Both the position numbers and the translations under genes were made by a program. Of a stretch of DNA of 64,000 nt, positions 38,201 to 45,551 are shown one piece after another. Positions within the stretch are counted from its first letter, which is position 1. Every line of letters begins with the position of its first letter. The stretch spans positions 56,182 to 120,181 of the forward strand of contig NZ_JBHUWD010000007.1 in the NCBI RefSeq assembly GCF_042670205.1. Reading direction: 5' to 3'. This stretch comes from Luteimicrobium sp042670205 (lineage in GTDB: Bacteria > Actinomycetota > Actinomycetes > Actinomycetales > Cellulomonadaceae). The notes beneath the pieces were generated by a model. It was given only the letters and a program-made list of their open reading frames with translations. It was not told where the DNA came from and did not search any database.

Positions 38201-38359
38201 GTCATGTGCCAGTACGGTAGCCAGACTCCCTGGTCGAACTACACGTACACCGTGCCGGTGACCGGGACCGTCAAGCTGCAGTGCGCCATCGCGGACTGGG
38301 ACTCCAAGACTCACGCGCTCGTGTACGGGCCGAGCGGCACCGTGACGGCCTCCTACTAA
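32222..38359 (+). CDS. Giant Ig-like/FN3 surface protein, copy 3 (2045 aa)
   Basis: The third tandem paralog begins GILQSLGSRRRSVVSVST with the same TM anchor, propeller-like region, about 11 Ig/cadherin-like repeats and FN3 domains (first near residue 1472). It is the most diverged: the ninth Ig-like repeat is preceded by a Lys/Asp/Pro-rich linker (KPDDPKKPDEKDP, near residue 1160), and the fourth FN3-like domain has lost the Cys found in copies 1 and 2 (YQYSTGGGW). The tip from about residue 1946 is again unique but keeps C-x4-C (DCSSAVCHRM) and Cys in VMCQYG and LQCAIA. It precedes moxR by 60 bp. Function presumably parallels copies 1 and 2 with a different tip specificity. Confidence 0.9.
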   Translation: MGILQSLGSRRRSVVSVSTVSVVSTAMIALALTYDGEPTARVDLNDSGVWVTRGTGAEVGRFNTAAQALDATLVSSGTSVDVLQQAETVLAFDPSLGTLSPVDVADAKLKGTAKLPADAQVGLGAATTAILDPADGRVWVIPATGVASFDPEVTEPAAKARKNAVVAVGVDGAVHVADPSGTLTTITTTDEGTAQKVTRRHLTGIGANDALAVTAVGTTPVVLDLTTQKLHLADATVALDGADPVLQQPSAASSTVALATTSGLVSQPLDGSTASVQAASGRPVAPVQVAGCTYGAWSQTGQVVRDCAGTMHDLDQHIDSGDATLRYRVNRSNVVLNDLAAGTVWLAADEYQKVDDWEQKIPEDAKGDPTDAADQTPEQVDKPITHRSEKNHPPVAKDDTFGVRPERSTVLPVLMNDTDADGDVLAAEVEGDGPPNAVVSQVLGGDALLATTDDTSAGSSTFRYRVSDGRGGEDTASVRIKVVPYDVNHKPEQTGEPVLTVVRGGTGTIKVLPYFRDPDGDDLFLADAAAKVKGDEVRFETDGTVEYRDAGAATGRKAVTLTVSDGMGGSAQGTLWVEVKGAGNQPPVTVGDHATTRPGEPVTVYPLRNDTDANGDALRLASVSQPSGAKVSPSYPTGSFQLVADKPGSYVGTYQVSDGPTATTGVYRVDVVAPTTKAGPPVAVPDTALLPSGGQTLVDVLANDTDPAGGVLVVQSVDVPADAPVTVAVLGHSVLRITEARHLKEPVTVRYTVSNGTDSSVGQVRVIPVPPPNKLHPPHAVADEATVHVGDVVTIPVLANDTHPDGLALLLQKKLAREPAASLGRAFVSDDVVRFQATGKTGTAYLIYRVRDKNGQEDSAQVTVHVLGDAQNTPPAPPTVTARATSGGTVTIVPKLDGIDPDGDSVRLAGLASAPALGTAEVTAGTIVYTAGEGSVGTDSFQYRVIDRRGLDAVGTIRVGIAPRTTVNQPPVAVNDTVTVRPGRSVSVAPLKNDSDPDGDAISLAGDLRLSPGISAKREGNLVAFTAPDQKGTWAVYYTVADTRGGRATGTIVVTVDSKAPLQPPVAQDDIVSDTDVADKKVVLVDVRANDSDPDGAPSALKVTTKQPGVTVRPDGGVSVPLTDKPQVFPYTVTDPDGLTDQAFVWVPALPSAVLKPDDPKKPDEKDPTATTPPQPAVQPLTVKSGEPLTIDVRRQVKVGRGLTARLTTESKVKAVNGSRDVLDTHTIRFVSDERYAGDASVSFEVTDGKTADDPKGRTLVVTVPIKVTPPENVPPVLAGNPAVRVGAGDAEGQDADLTSIASDLDEDTLTYRLGTVPDGVEATISDGMVHVVAKSDTPKGTQLSVPFVVGDGNKGHDVEGAVAVTVVASNRALPVAVEDVVEKAPQGKLLTIPVLENDTNPFEVEGTPLTLVSVTMDTQSDASTPVVKDNQVEITPGADFHGQIALRYTIQDATKDPDRQVEGHVLVTVQGRPDAPVKPEIGTIESHQVTLSWSPPNNNGAEITSYTVTPSSGAPQECMTTTCTITGLTNDQDYTFTVVANNEVGASDPSPESDTARPDQRPDQPAAPTLEFGDGELTVTWANQAYSDRSAIQKVNLRISPAPASGVSEIDGVTGTTTVWKGLTNGTAYTVQVQAVNNAPEPSDWSAASASEFPAGKPAAPAQPDVTRTSIGTTSQMKVTWKTPNDNGADISGYDIAVMQGSTTKKTVTAAGSATSATIEVGASTTGYTFKLRAKNKATDKFGDAAWSPASAPVRAFAAPPAPTGLKAKATERDGTVELTFTGSSLSGTGLSSSEVSYQYSTGGGWNTLASSKVVSGLSNGKSYTFQVRAVAKVDGTSTEGAASGKASATPYGPPDAPTISWNGWSGSGGSYTGSFDVTLHNTSGRDVTVTTNGTVGSFTVASGATVTKKVGTATVGYSSSVTLKATSTNPAGSASATKASSDSPAKPQPVQKLWITRDPAQTVYPGDCSSAVCHRMILNTENYADGGKTIKVMCQYGSQTPWSNYTYTVPVTGTVKLQCAIADWDSKTHALVYGPSGTVTASY

Positions 38360-38419
38360 GGGTCGGCCCGGCGCCGTCCCCGACCCCGACCTCCGACCAG
38401 AGAAGACAAGGACCGAACG

Positions 38420-39391
38420 ATGACGATGACACCCGAGCAGTCCGCGTGGTTCGCGCAGACGTTCGACCGCCTCGCGGGCAACGTCGGCCAGGCCGTCCTG
38501 GGCAAGCCGACGACCGTCCGCCTCGTGCTCACGTGCATGCTGGCCGAGGGGCACGTGCTCCTCGAGGACGCCCCGGGCACCGGCAAGACGATGCTGGCGC
38601 GCTCCATCGCGGCGTCGGTGCAGGGCAGCCACAGCCGCATCCAGTTCACGCCGGACCTCCTGCCGTCCGACGTCACGGGCGTGACGATCTACGACCAGAA
38701 GACCGGGGCGTTCGACTTCCACCCGGGCCCGGTGTTCGCGTCGATCGTGCTCGCGGACGAGATCAACCGCGCCTCGCCGAAGACCCAGTCGGCGCTCCTC
38801 GAGGTCATGGAGGAGGGCCGGGTCACGGTCGACGGCGTGCCGCACTCCGCGGGCCGCCCGTTCATGGTGATCGCGACGCAGAACCCGATCGAGCAGGCCG
38901 GGACGTACCGGCTGCCCGAGGCGCAGCTCGACCGCTTCCTCATGAAGACGTCGCTCGGCTACCCGGACCGCGCGGCCGCCGTCGAGATCCTTGCGGGTTC
39001 GGCGCAGCGCGACCGCTCGGCGGCGCTCGCGCCGATCGTCACGACGCAGGCCGTCGCCGAGATGGCGGACCTCGCGGCGACGGTCCACGTGGACCCGGCC
39101 GTGCTCGACTACATCGCGGGTCTCACGGAGGCGACGCGTGGCGTGCCCGAGGTGCGCCTGGGCGTGAGCATCCGTGGCGCGCTCGCGATGACGCGCTGCG
39201 TCAAGGTGTGGGCCGCGAGCCAGGGCCGGAACTACGTGCTGCCCGACGACGTCAAGCAGCTCGCGCTCCCCGCGTGGGCGCACCGCATCGTGCTCGACCC
39301 GGAGGCGGAGTTCACGGGCACGACGACGGAGGGCGTGCTCGCGCGCGTCCTCGCGGACGTGCCGGCGCCGCAGGAACGTCAGACGGTCTGA
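38420..39391 (+). CDS. MoxR-family AAA+ ATPase
   Basis: The 323-residue MoxR ATPase has Walker A LEDAPGTGKT, Walker B VLADEINRASPKTQSALLEVME, sensor 1 in ATQNPIEQAGTYRLPEAQLDRF and a C-terminal lid helix bundle with GVSIRGAL. MoxR proteins act as chaperone-like motors, usually with a VWA or DUF58 partner; the DUF58 gene follows directly. In the PFNA-like arrangement it probably helps assemble or regulate the membrane/secretion complex. AAGGA lies upstream of the ATG. Spacing to the DUF58 gene is 31 bp without a terminator. Confidence 0.93.
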   Translation: MTMTPEQSAWFAQTFDRLAGNVGQAVLGKPTTVRLVLTCMLAEGHVLLEDAPGTGKTMLARSIAASVQGSHSRIQFTPDLLPSDVTGVTIYDQKTGAFDFHPGPVFASIVLADEINRASPKTQSALLEVMEEGRVTVDGVPHSAGRPFMVIATQNPIEQAGTYRLPEAQLDRFLMKTSLGYPDRAAAVEILAGSAQRDRSAALAPIVTTQAVAEMADLAATVHVDPAVLDYIAGLTEATRGVPEVRLGVSIRGALAMTRCVKVWAASQGRNYVLPDDVKQLALPAWAHRIVLDPEAEFTGTTTEGVLARVLADVPAPQERQTV

Positions 39392-39422
39392 GCCGCGAGG
39401 CCGCGGGAGGACTCCGAGAGGG

Positions 39423-40703
39423 ATGGCAGGGATGGCGAGAACGAGGTCGAGACGCCTGGCGCGCGTGGTCGCGCCCGCGCGTGACGCGGTGGCGCCCGTC
39501 GTCGAGGCGCTGACGCCTGCGGCACGCACGGTCGCGAGGTGGGCGAGCCCGGTGACCGACGTCGTGAGCCCGCTGGGCTGGACGGTCGGCATCGGCACGC
39601 TGCTCGCGTGGTGGGCGGGGCTGCACTACCGCTGGGCGGAGCTCGTCGTGCTGGCCGTCGTCGGCACGGTCGAGCTGCTCGCCGCCGTGGCCTTCGTCCT
39701 CGGGCGGTTCCAGTACGCGGTCGACCTCGACCTCGCCGGCCACCGGGTCGTGGTGGGGGAGCGCGCGGTCGGCCGCATCCAGGTGACCAACCCGACGTCG
39801 CGCCCGCTCCTGCCCGCGGTGATGGAGCTGCCGGTGGGCGCCGGTCTCGCGAGCTTCCCGGTCCCGCGGCTGCGGGGCGGCGCCGTCCACGAGGACGTGT
39901 TCGCCGTGCCGACGCGACGCCGCGCCGTCATCCCGGTCGGCCCGGTCCGCTCGGTCCGCGCCGACCCGCTCGGGCTGCTGCGCCGCCAGGTCGACTGGAC
40001 GGACGCCGAGAAGCTCTACGTGCACCCGCGGACCACCGGGCTCACGGGGTCGTCGTCGGGCTTCCTGCGCGACCTCGAGGGCCGGACCACGCAGGACCTC
40101 TCGAACTCGGACGTGTCGTTCCACGCACTGCGCGACTACGTCGCGGGCGACGACCGCCGGCACGTGCACTGGAAGACCACGGCCCGCACCGGCCAGCTCA
40201 TGGTGCGGCAGTTCGAGGAGACGCGCCGCTCGCACCTCGCGGTGATCCTGTCGACGCGGACCGAGGACTACGCGCACGCCGACGAGTTCGAGCTCGCGGT
40301 GAGCGTCTGCGGGTCGCTCGGCCTCCAGGCGATCCGGGAGGACCGCGGCCTGACCGTCCTCAGCAACGACACGCAGCTGCGCGGCGACTCGCGCGCGCGC
40401 CTGCTCGACGACCTCGCCGGCGTCCAGACGCGGTCGCTCGCCGAGGGCATCGCCCAGCTCGCGCGGGGCGCGTCGCAGTCGGTCGCGGACGCGTCCGTCG
40501 TCGCGGTCCTCGTGGGCAGCCGGGTGTCCCCGGCCGACCTGCGCGCCGCGTCGGCGCGCCTCCCGCAGGACGTCCGGGTCATCGCGCTCCGTTGCGTGCC
40601 CGGGGAGTCGGCGGCCCGCCGCAACATCGCGGAGCTCGTCGTCCTCACCATCGGCTCCCTCGAGGAGCTTCCGTCGGCGATGAGGCGGGTGACGGGCTCG
40701 TGA
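39423..40703 (+). CDS. DUF58 membrane protein
   Basis: The 426-residue protein has a basic N-terminus, two TM helices (about residues 42-60 and 70-92) and a cytoplasmic DUF58 domain. The characteristic block RDYVAGDDRRHVHWKTTART followed by GQLMVRQFEETRR lies near residues 238-270. A VWA-like fold follows with LAVILSTRTEDY. DUF58 proteins pair with MoxR ATPases. An ATG at 39432 is an alternative start because GAGAGGG directly abuts the first ATG. The stop overlaps the GTG of the next gene, the first of a chain of overlapping genes that reaches the secretion ATPase. Confidence 0.9.
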   Translation: MAGMARTRSRRLARVVAPARDAVAPVVEALTPAARTVARWASPVTDVVSPLGWTVGIGTLLAWWAGLHYRWAELVVLAVVGTVELLAAVAFVLGRFQYAVDLDLAGHRVVVGERAVGRIQVTNPTSRPLLPAVMELPVGAGLASFPVPRLRGGAVHEDVFAVPTRRRAVIPVGPVRSVRADPLGLLRRQVDWTDAEKLYVHPRTTGLTGSSSGFLRDLEGRTTQDLSNSDVSFHALRDYVAGDDRRHVHWKTTARTGQLMVRQFEETRRSHLAVILSTRTEDYAHADEFELAVSVCGSLGLQAIREDRGLTVLSNDTQLRGDSRARLLDDLAGVQTRSLAEGIAQLARGASQSVADASVVAVLVGSRVSPADLRAASARLPQDVRVIALRCVPGESAARRNIAELVVLTIGSLEELPSAMRRVTGS

Positions 40704-43162
40704 GCCGCAAGACCTCCTTCGCCCCGCCCGCGGCCGACGCCAGGCAGCGTCCGGCACCGCGCGGCGACCGCTTCCCGCACGACGACCCCCGGTACACGGT
40801 CCCCCGCGCGCGCACGGGCGCCGGCATGCTCGACCTGCTGGCGCTCGTCGTGATGCTCGGCGTCGTGATCCTCGGCTTCGAGCCGGTCTGGGGGAGCCAG
40901 GGCTACCTCGCGCCGGCCGTCGGCGGCGCCCTGCTCGGCCTGCTCGTCGCGTGGGTCGGCGCCGCGTTCCGCTGGTCGACGCTGGCCGTCGCGGCCGCGA
41001 CGATCGTCGTCTACTTCGTCGCGGGCGGCGCGCTCGCGCTCGGCGGCTCGACGGTCGCGCACGTCGTGCCGACGGCCGAGACGGCGCGCGGCCTGCTGCG
41101 CGGCGCCGTCTTCTCGTGGAAGTCGTTCGTGACGACGGCGCCCCCGCTGTCGTCGTTCCCCGACCTGTCGCTGGTCCCGTTCGTGCTGCTGCTGCTCACG
41201 AGCGTGCTCGCGGGCACGATCGCCTGGCGCGCGAGGCGGCCGGTGTGGGCTCTCGTCCCGGTCCTCGCCGGCCTCGTCGGCGCGATCCTGCTCGGCACGA
41301 TCGTGCCGTCCCACCCCGTCGTGCAGGGCACGGTGCTCGGGGTCACCGCGCTGCTGTGGTCGGCGTGGCGGACGACCGACCGTCGTCTGCGTGACCGCGA
41401 GACCAGCAGCGAGGCCTCGGAGGAGGCGCTGCGCCGTCTGACGATGCACCGCGCCCGCACGGGCGCGATCGTGCTCGCCGTGGCCGCGGCGGCAGCCGTC
41501 GGGCTCGGGCCGCTCCTCGCGCCGGACCACGGCCGCGTCGTGCTGCGTGAGGACGTCGTCCCCCCGCCGGACCTGCACGAGTACGTGACCCCGCTCGCGT
41601 CGTTCCGCCACTACGTCAAGGACCAGAAGGACGACGCGCTGCTCACGGTCTCAGGCCTGCCGGCCGGTGCCCGCGTGAGGCTGGCGACCCTCGACGCGTA
41701 CGACGGCATCGTCTACTCGGCGACCAGCGACGACCGCAGCTCGGGCTCGTTCGTGCGCGTCGGCGCCAAGGTCGCGTCGGACGCCACGGGCACCCCGGTG
41801 AGCCTCGACGTCCAGGTCAAGGGCTACTCCGGCCCGTGGATCCCGGACCTCGGAGCCCTCACCGGCATCACCTACGGCGGCGACCGGGCCAAGGACCTCG
41901 GCGACGGCACCTACTACGACGCCGTCACCGGGACCGCCCTCACCACGGGCCTGCTGCGCGCGGGCGACTCGTACACCCTGGACGCCGTGGAGCCCACGCC
42001 GACCAAGGAGGCGGACCTCAAGGGCGTCCCGATCCAGAAGCTCGACCTGCCGCAGCCGACGAACGTCCCGGCGTCCGTCCAGGCGAAGGCCGAGCAGTTC
42101 GTGGGCGGCGCGACCGACCCGCTGACGCAGCTCCAGCGCCTGCGCGACGCGCTCCTCAAGAGCGGCACGTACTCGAGCGCGATCGGCGACCAGCCGCCGT
42201 CGCGGCCCGGCCACTCGGCGGACCGCATCGACACGCTCCTCGCGGCCGAGACGATGGTCGGCGACGACGAGCAGTTCGCGGTCGCGTACGCGCTCATGGC
42301 GCAGTCGCTCGGGATCCCGGCGCGCGTCGTCATGGGCGTCTACCCGGACGCGAAGGACGGCTGGAAGCCCGGCACCGACTTCACGGCGCTCGGCAGCGAC
42401 GTCCACGCCTGGGTCGAGGTCCCGTTCGAGGGCAAGGGCTGGGTCGCGTTCGACTCGGTCCCGCCGGAGAACAACAAGGTCCAGACCCAGCCGCGCAGCC
42501 AGCAGGTCCCCAAGCCCCCGGTCCTCCAGGACCCGGAGCCGCCGGCCGAGCCCGACCAGGCGGACACCGCGAAGGCCAAGGACGACAAGAAGAAGGAGAA
42601 GGACCAGGACGGCACGCCGTTCGACTGGGGTCACGCGATCGCCGTCGGTGCGGCCGTGACGATCCCGCTCGTCCTGATCCTGCTCCCGTTCGTCCTGGTG
42701 CTCGGCTACAAGTCGCGTCGCCGCCTGCGCCGCCGGCGCACCGGCGCACCGGCGGACCAGATCTCGGGCGGCTGGCACGAGGTGCTCGACGCCGCCGTCG
42801 ACCTGGGGCACCCGGTGCCCGCGGGCGCGACCCGCCGCGAGACGGGCACGGCGCTCGACGCCGCGTACCCGGCCGCGGGGACGCTCACCCTCGCGCACTC
42901 GGCGGACGCCAGCGTCTTCGGGGAGGGCGAGCCGTCCGACGTCGACGTCGAGGCATACTGGGGCGGCATCGAGGCCGCGGTCGCGCAGATGCGGGCGTCG
43001 GTCCCGTGGCGCAAGCGCGTGGCCGCACGGTTCTCGCTGCGGTCCGTCCGGAGGACGGGCCGGAAGACCACGACGAAGGCGGTCGCGGACGACCCGCTCA
43101 CGCCTCAGCCCGACTCGCGGCGCCGCCGCCGTGGGTCGCGACCCTCGGGAGAAGCACGATGA
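40700..43162 (+). CDS. Transglutaminase-like (TgpA-type) membrane protein lacking the catalytic Cys
   Basis: The 820-residue protein has about seven TM helices in residues 45-275, a large extracytoplasmic region, a transglutaminase-core fold, and a final TM helix near residues 650-675 with a cytoplasmic tail. The core is recognised by DDEQFAVAYALMAQSLGIPARVVMG (522-546), DVHAWVEV (His near 568) and AFDSVPPE (Asp near 583). In active enzymes the position before EQFA is Cys; here it is Asp 523. The His and Asp remain, so the domain is probably a non-catalytic binding module. It starts as GTG overlapping the DUF58 stop codon and likely forms part of the same membrane complex. Confidence 0.9.
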   Translation: MSRKTSFAPPAADARQRPAPRGDRFPHDDPRYTVPRARTGAGMLDLLALVVMLGVVILGFEPVWGSQGYLAPAVGGALLGLLVAWVGAAFRWSTLAVAAATIVVYFVAGGALALGGSTVAHVVPTAETARGLLRGAVFSWKSFVTTAPPLSSFPDLSLVPFVLLLLTSVLAGTIAWRARRPVWALVPVLAGLVGAILLGTIVPSHPVVQGTVLGVTALLWSAWRTTDRRLRDRETSSEASEEALRRLTMHRARTGAIVLAVAAAAAVGLGPLLAPDHGRVVLREDVVPPPDLHEYVTPLASFRHYVKDQKDDALLTVSGLPAGARVRLATLDAYDGIVYSATSDDRSSGSFVRVGAKVASDATGTPVSLDVQVKGYSGPWIPDLGALTGITYGGDRAKDLGDGTYYDAVTGTALTTGLLRAGDSYTLDAVEPTPTKEADLKGVPIQKLDLPQPTNVPASVQAKAEQFVGGATDPLTQLQRLRDALLKSGTYSSAIGDQPPSRPGHSADRIDTLLAAETMVGDDEQFAVAYALMAQSLGIPARVVMGVYPDAKDGWKPGTDFTALGSDVHAWVEVPFEGKGWVAFDSVPPENNKVQTQPRSQQVPKPPVLQDPEPPAEPDQADTAKAKDDKKKEKDQDGTPFDWGHAIAVGAAVTIPLVLILLPFVLVLGYKSRRRLRRRRTGAPADQISGGWHEVLDAAVDLGHPVPAGATRRETGTALDAAYPAAGTLTLAHSADASVFGEGEPSDVDVEAYWGGIEAAVAQMRASVPWRKRVAARFSLRSVRRTGRKTTTKAVADDPLTPQPDSRRRRRGSRPSGEAR

Positions 43163-44652
43163 GCCCCGTCACCCTCTGCCCGCGCTGCGGCGCTGCCGTC
43201 GCACCCGGGGTCGCGCAGTGCCCCTCGTGCGGCGCGGCGGTCGCCGGCGCGATCCCGTCGCCGAACACGACGGAGCCGATGCTGCTGCCCGGTGCGCGGC
43301 CCGCCCCGGGGCACCCGGGGGCGGCCGTGCGGCAGGTGTCCGTCCCGACGGCGCTCACGGCGCACACGCTGCCGGGCTTCCCGGTTCCGGGCCCGGCCGC
43401 GCCCGATCCGGCCAACCCGGTGGGGGCGCCCCTGGGCCGCCGCGTGCTGGCCTGGCTGATCGACGCGATCATCGTCGGGATCCCCTCGTGGATCGCGGTC
43501 GCCGTCATGCTGCCGGGGATCCTCGACAAGAGCGCCGACGCGGCGTCGGGCACGACCGCCTTCACCCCCTCCGACCTCTTCCCGCTGCAGGCCCTCGTGT
43601 GGGGGCTGATGCTCGTCGCCGGGCTCGTCGTGGTGGGGATCGAGGGCGCGACCGGCCGCACGGTCGGCAAGCTCGCCCTCGGGCTGCGCACGCAGGACGT
43701 CGCGACCGGCCTCCCGATCGGCGTGGCCCGGGGGATCGTCCGGGGTCTCGTGTTCGGCGCGTTCATGCTGGTCTGCTGGGTCGGCGAGCTCCTCGTGCTC
43801 CTCAGCCCGGTGTTCGACTCGAGCCCGCGGCGCCAGGGCTGGCAGGACAAGGCGGCACGCGCCGTCGTCGTGCGGGTCGAAGCGGTTGCTCCCGCGGCGC
43901 GCCCCCTCGCGTCCGCGGCGGCGGCCCCGGCGCCGCCCGCTCCGACGCCTCCCGCGGCCGCCCCGGCCGCAGCCGCGCCCTACGCCGGGGTGCCGCCGTT
44001 CACCCCCGCGCCCTACGGCACGGCGCCGCAGGCGCCGGCGCCGTCCGCCACGTCGACGACGTCGGGAGGCTGGGCGCCTCCGGCTGCCCCGGCGCCCGGC
44101 GCAGCCGCCCCGGCCGCGCCCGCGGCGACCGGCATGGTCACGGGAGTCCCCGGAGCCGGCGCGCCCGCCGCGCCGCAGACGCCCGCACCGCAGTCGCCCC
44201 AGGCCGCGTGGACGGGCGGCCCGGCCGCACCGGCCGCCGCCGCCGGGCCGGGCTTCGACCTCGGTCTCCCGGACGGCTCGACCGTCCGGGTCACCGGACC
44301 CACGCTGCTCGGCCGCGACCCGGCGGTCCCGCCGTCGCAGACCGGCCCGGCGCCCCAGCTCGTCCCCGTGCCGGACCCGGGACGCTCCGTCTCCAAGACG
44401 CACGCCGAGCTCGGCGTCGACGCGCACGGCCTGTGGCTCGTCGACCGCGGCTCGACGAACGGGACGACGGTCGAGGTCCCGGGCGCTACGCCGGTGAAGG
44501 CGACCCCCGGTCAGCAGGTGCGTGTCCCCGCGGGCGCGACGGTCCGGCTGGGCGACGCCGCCGTGCTGGTCCGCGGCGACGGCCCCGACGTACCCGACGA
44601 GTCGACGGTCATCAGCTCGCGCCGCCCTCCTTCGGGTGGGGGCTCGTGGTGA
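43159..44652 (+). CDS. RDD membrane protein with zinc ribbon and FHA domain
   Basis: The 497-residue protein combines four parts. A zinc ribbon comes first (CPRCGAAV...CPSCGAAV, residues 7-27). Next is an RDD domain with three TM segments (RRVLAWLID near 94-102 and GRTVGKLALGLR near 166-177). An Ala/Pro-rich linker follows (about 245-365), and the C-terminal FHA domain starts near 372, with LLGRDP, SVSKTHAEL and GSTNGTTV. FHA domains bind phosphothreonine, so this is a probable substrate or reader of the kinase encoded four genes downstream. ATGA overlap with the transglutaminase-like gene and GTGA overlap with the phosphatase gene show coupling. Confidence 0.88.
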   Translation: MSPVTLCPRCGAAVAPGVAQCPSCGAAVAGAIPSPNTTEPMLLPGARPAPGHPGAAVRQVSVPTALTAHTLPGFPVPGPAAPDPANPVGAPLGRRVLAWLIDAIIVGIPSWIAVAVMLPGILDKSADAASGTTAFTPSDLFPLQALVWGLMLVAGLVVVGIEGATGRTVGKLALGLRTQDVATGLPIGVARGIVRGLVFGAFMLVCWVGELLVLLSPVFDSSPRRQGWQDKAARAVVVRVEAVAPAARPLASAAAAPAPPAPTPPAAAPAAAAPYAGVPPFTPAPYGTAPQAPAPSATSTTSGGWAPPAAPAPGAAAPAAPAATGMVTGVPGAGAPAAPQTPAPQSPQAAWTGGPAAPAAAAGPGFDLGLPDGSTVRVTGPTLLGRDPAVPPSQTGPAPQLVPVPDPGRSVSKTHAELGVDAHGLWLVDRGSTNGTTVEVPGATPVKATPGQQVRVPAGATVRLGDAAVLVRGDGPDVPDESTVISSRRPPSGGGSW

Positions 44653-45551
44653 GCGAGTCGGCGCCGGTGTCGGTCCGGTGGGGCGCGGCTTCCCACCGCG
44701 GCGCGCGGCGCAAGCTCAACGAGGACTCGTACCTGGCGTCGCCGTCGGCGTTCTTCGTCGCGGACGGCATGGGCGGCCACGAGGCCGGCGAGGTCGCGAG
44801 CGCGATGGCGATCGACGCCCTGCGGCCGCTGTCGTGGCTCAACGTCGTCACCGCCCAGGACGTCAAGGAGCGCCTGCACGTCGCGCACGACGACGTCTCG
44901 GGCATCGCGGCACCCGAGGGCCGGGGCGCCGGGACGACCCTCACGGGCGTCGTCGTCTCCGAGCAGGACGGGCTGCCGTACTGGCTCGTGGCGAACGTGG
45001 GCGACTCGCGCACCTACCACGTGGTGGAGGGCCGGCTCGAGCAGATCAGCGTCGACCACTCCGAGGTGCAGGAGCTCGTCGACGCGGGCGCGCTGACGCC
45101 CGCGCAGGCGGCGCGGCACCCGCGCCGGCACGTCGTGACGCGGGCGCTCGGCGCGGCGGCGCGCCCCGACGCCGACTACTGGTACCTGCCGCTCAGCACG
45201 GGCGACCGCCTCCTCGTGTGCTCGGACGGCCTCACGACCGAGCTCGACGACGACCGCATCGCGACCCTGCTCCGCGCGAACGCGGAGCCGCAGGCCGCGG
45301 CGGACGCGCTCCTCCAGGCGGCCCTCGCCGCGGGCGGGCGCGACAACATCACCGTCCTCGTCGTCGACGCCGTCGACGCGGGACCCGACGCGGAGAGCAC
45401 GGCGCCCCGTGCGACGCACGTCCCGTCCCCGCCGCCGCCCGACGAGAACACGCGTCCGCGGCAGGACGGGGTGCCGGAGCAGCCGGCCGCCGTGGGGACG
45501 CACGAGCAGACGGCGGCAGCGGCGGCCGTCACGACCGGAGGAGAGGCATGA
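44649..45551 (+). CDS. PP2C-family Ser/Thr phosphatase
   Basis: The 300-residue protein has the PP2C motifs in order: LNEDSYL, VADGMGGHEAGEVAS with metal-binding Asp, GTTLTGVVV, VANVGDSRTY, LVCSDGLTTELDDD and GGRDNITVLVV. The catalytic domain ends near residue 240; the tail is Pro/Ala-rich and polar with no TM segment, so it is cytoplasmic, unlike PstP-type phosphatases with a TM helix. It presumably reverses phosphorylation by the kinase encoded two genes downstream and acts on the FHA proteins around it. Both ends overlap neighbouring genes by four bases. Confidence 0.93.
   Translation: MSESAPVSVRWGAASHRGARRKLNEDSYLASPSAFFVADGMGGHEAGEVASAMAIDALRPLSWLNVVTAQDVKERLHVAHDDVSGIAAPEGRGAGTTLTGVVVSEQDGLPYWLVANVGDSRTYHVVEGRLEQISVDHSEVQELVDAGALTPAQAARHPRRHVVTRALGAAARPDADYWYLPLSTGDRLLVCSDGLTTELDDDRIATLLRANAEPQAAADALLQAALAAGGRDNITVLVVDAVDAGPDAESTAPRATHVPSPPPPDENTRPRQDGVPEQPAAVGTHEQTAAAAAVTTGGEA

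Noticed and set aside
35675..39598. Antisense open frame of 1,307 codons opposite giant copy 3 and moxR
   Set aside because: Same composition effect; no recognisable motif, and it lies opposite well-supported MoxR and Ig-like genes.
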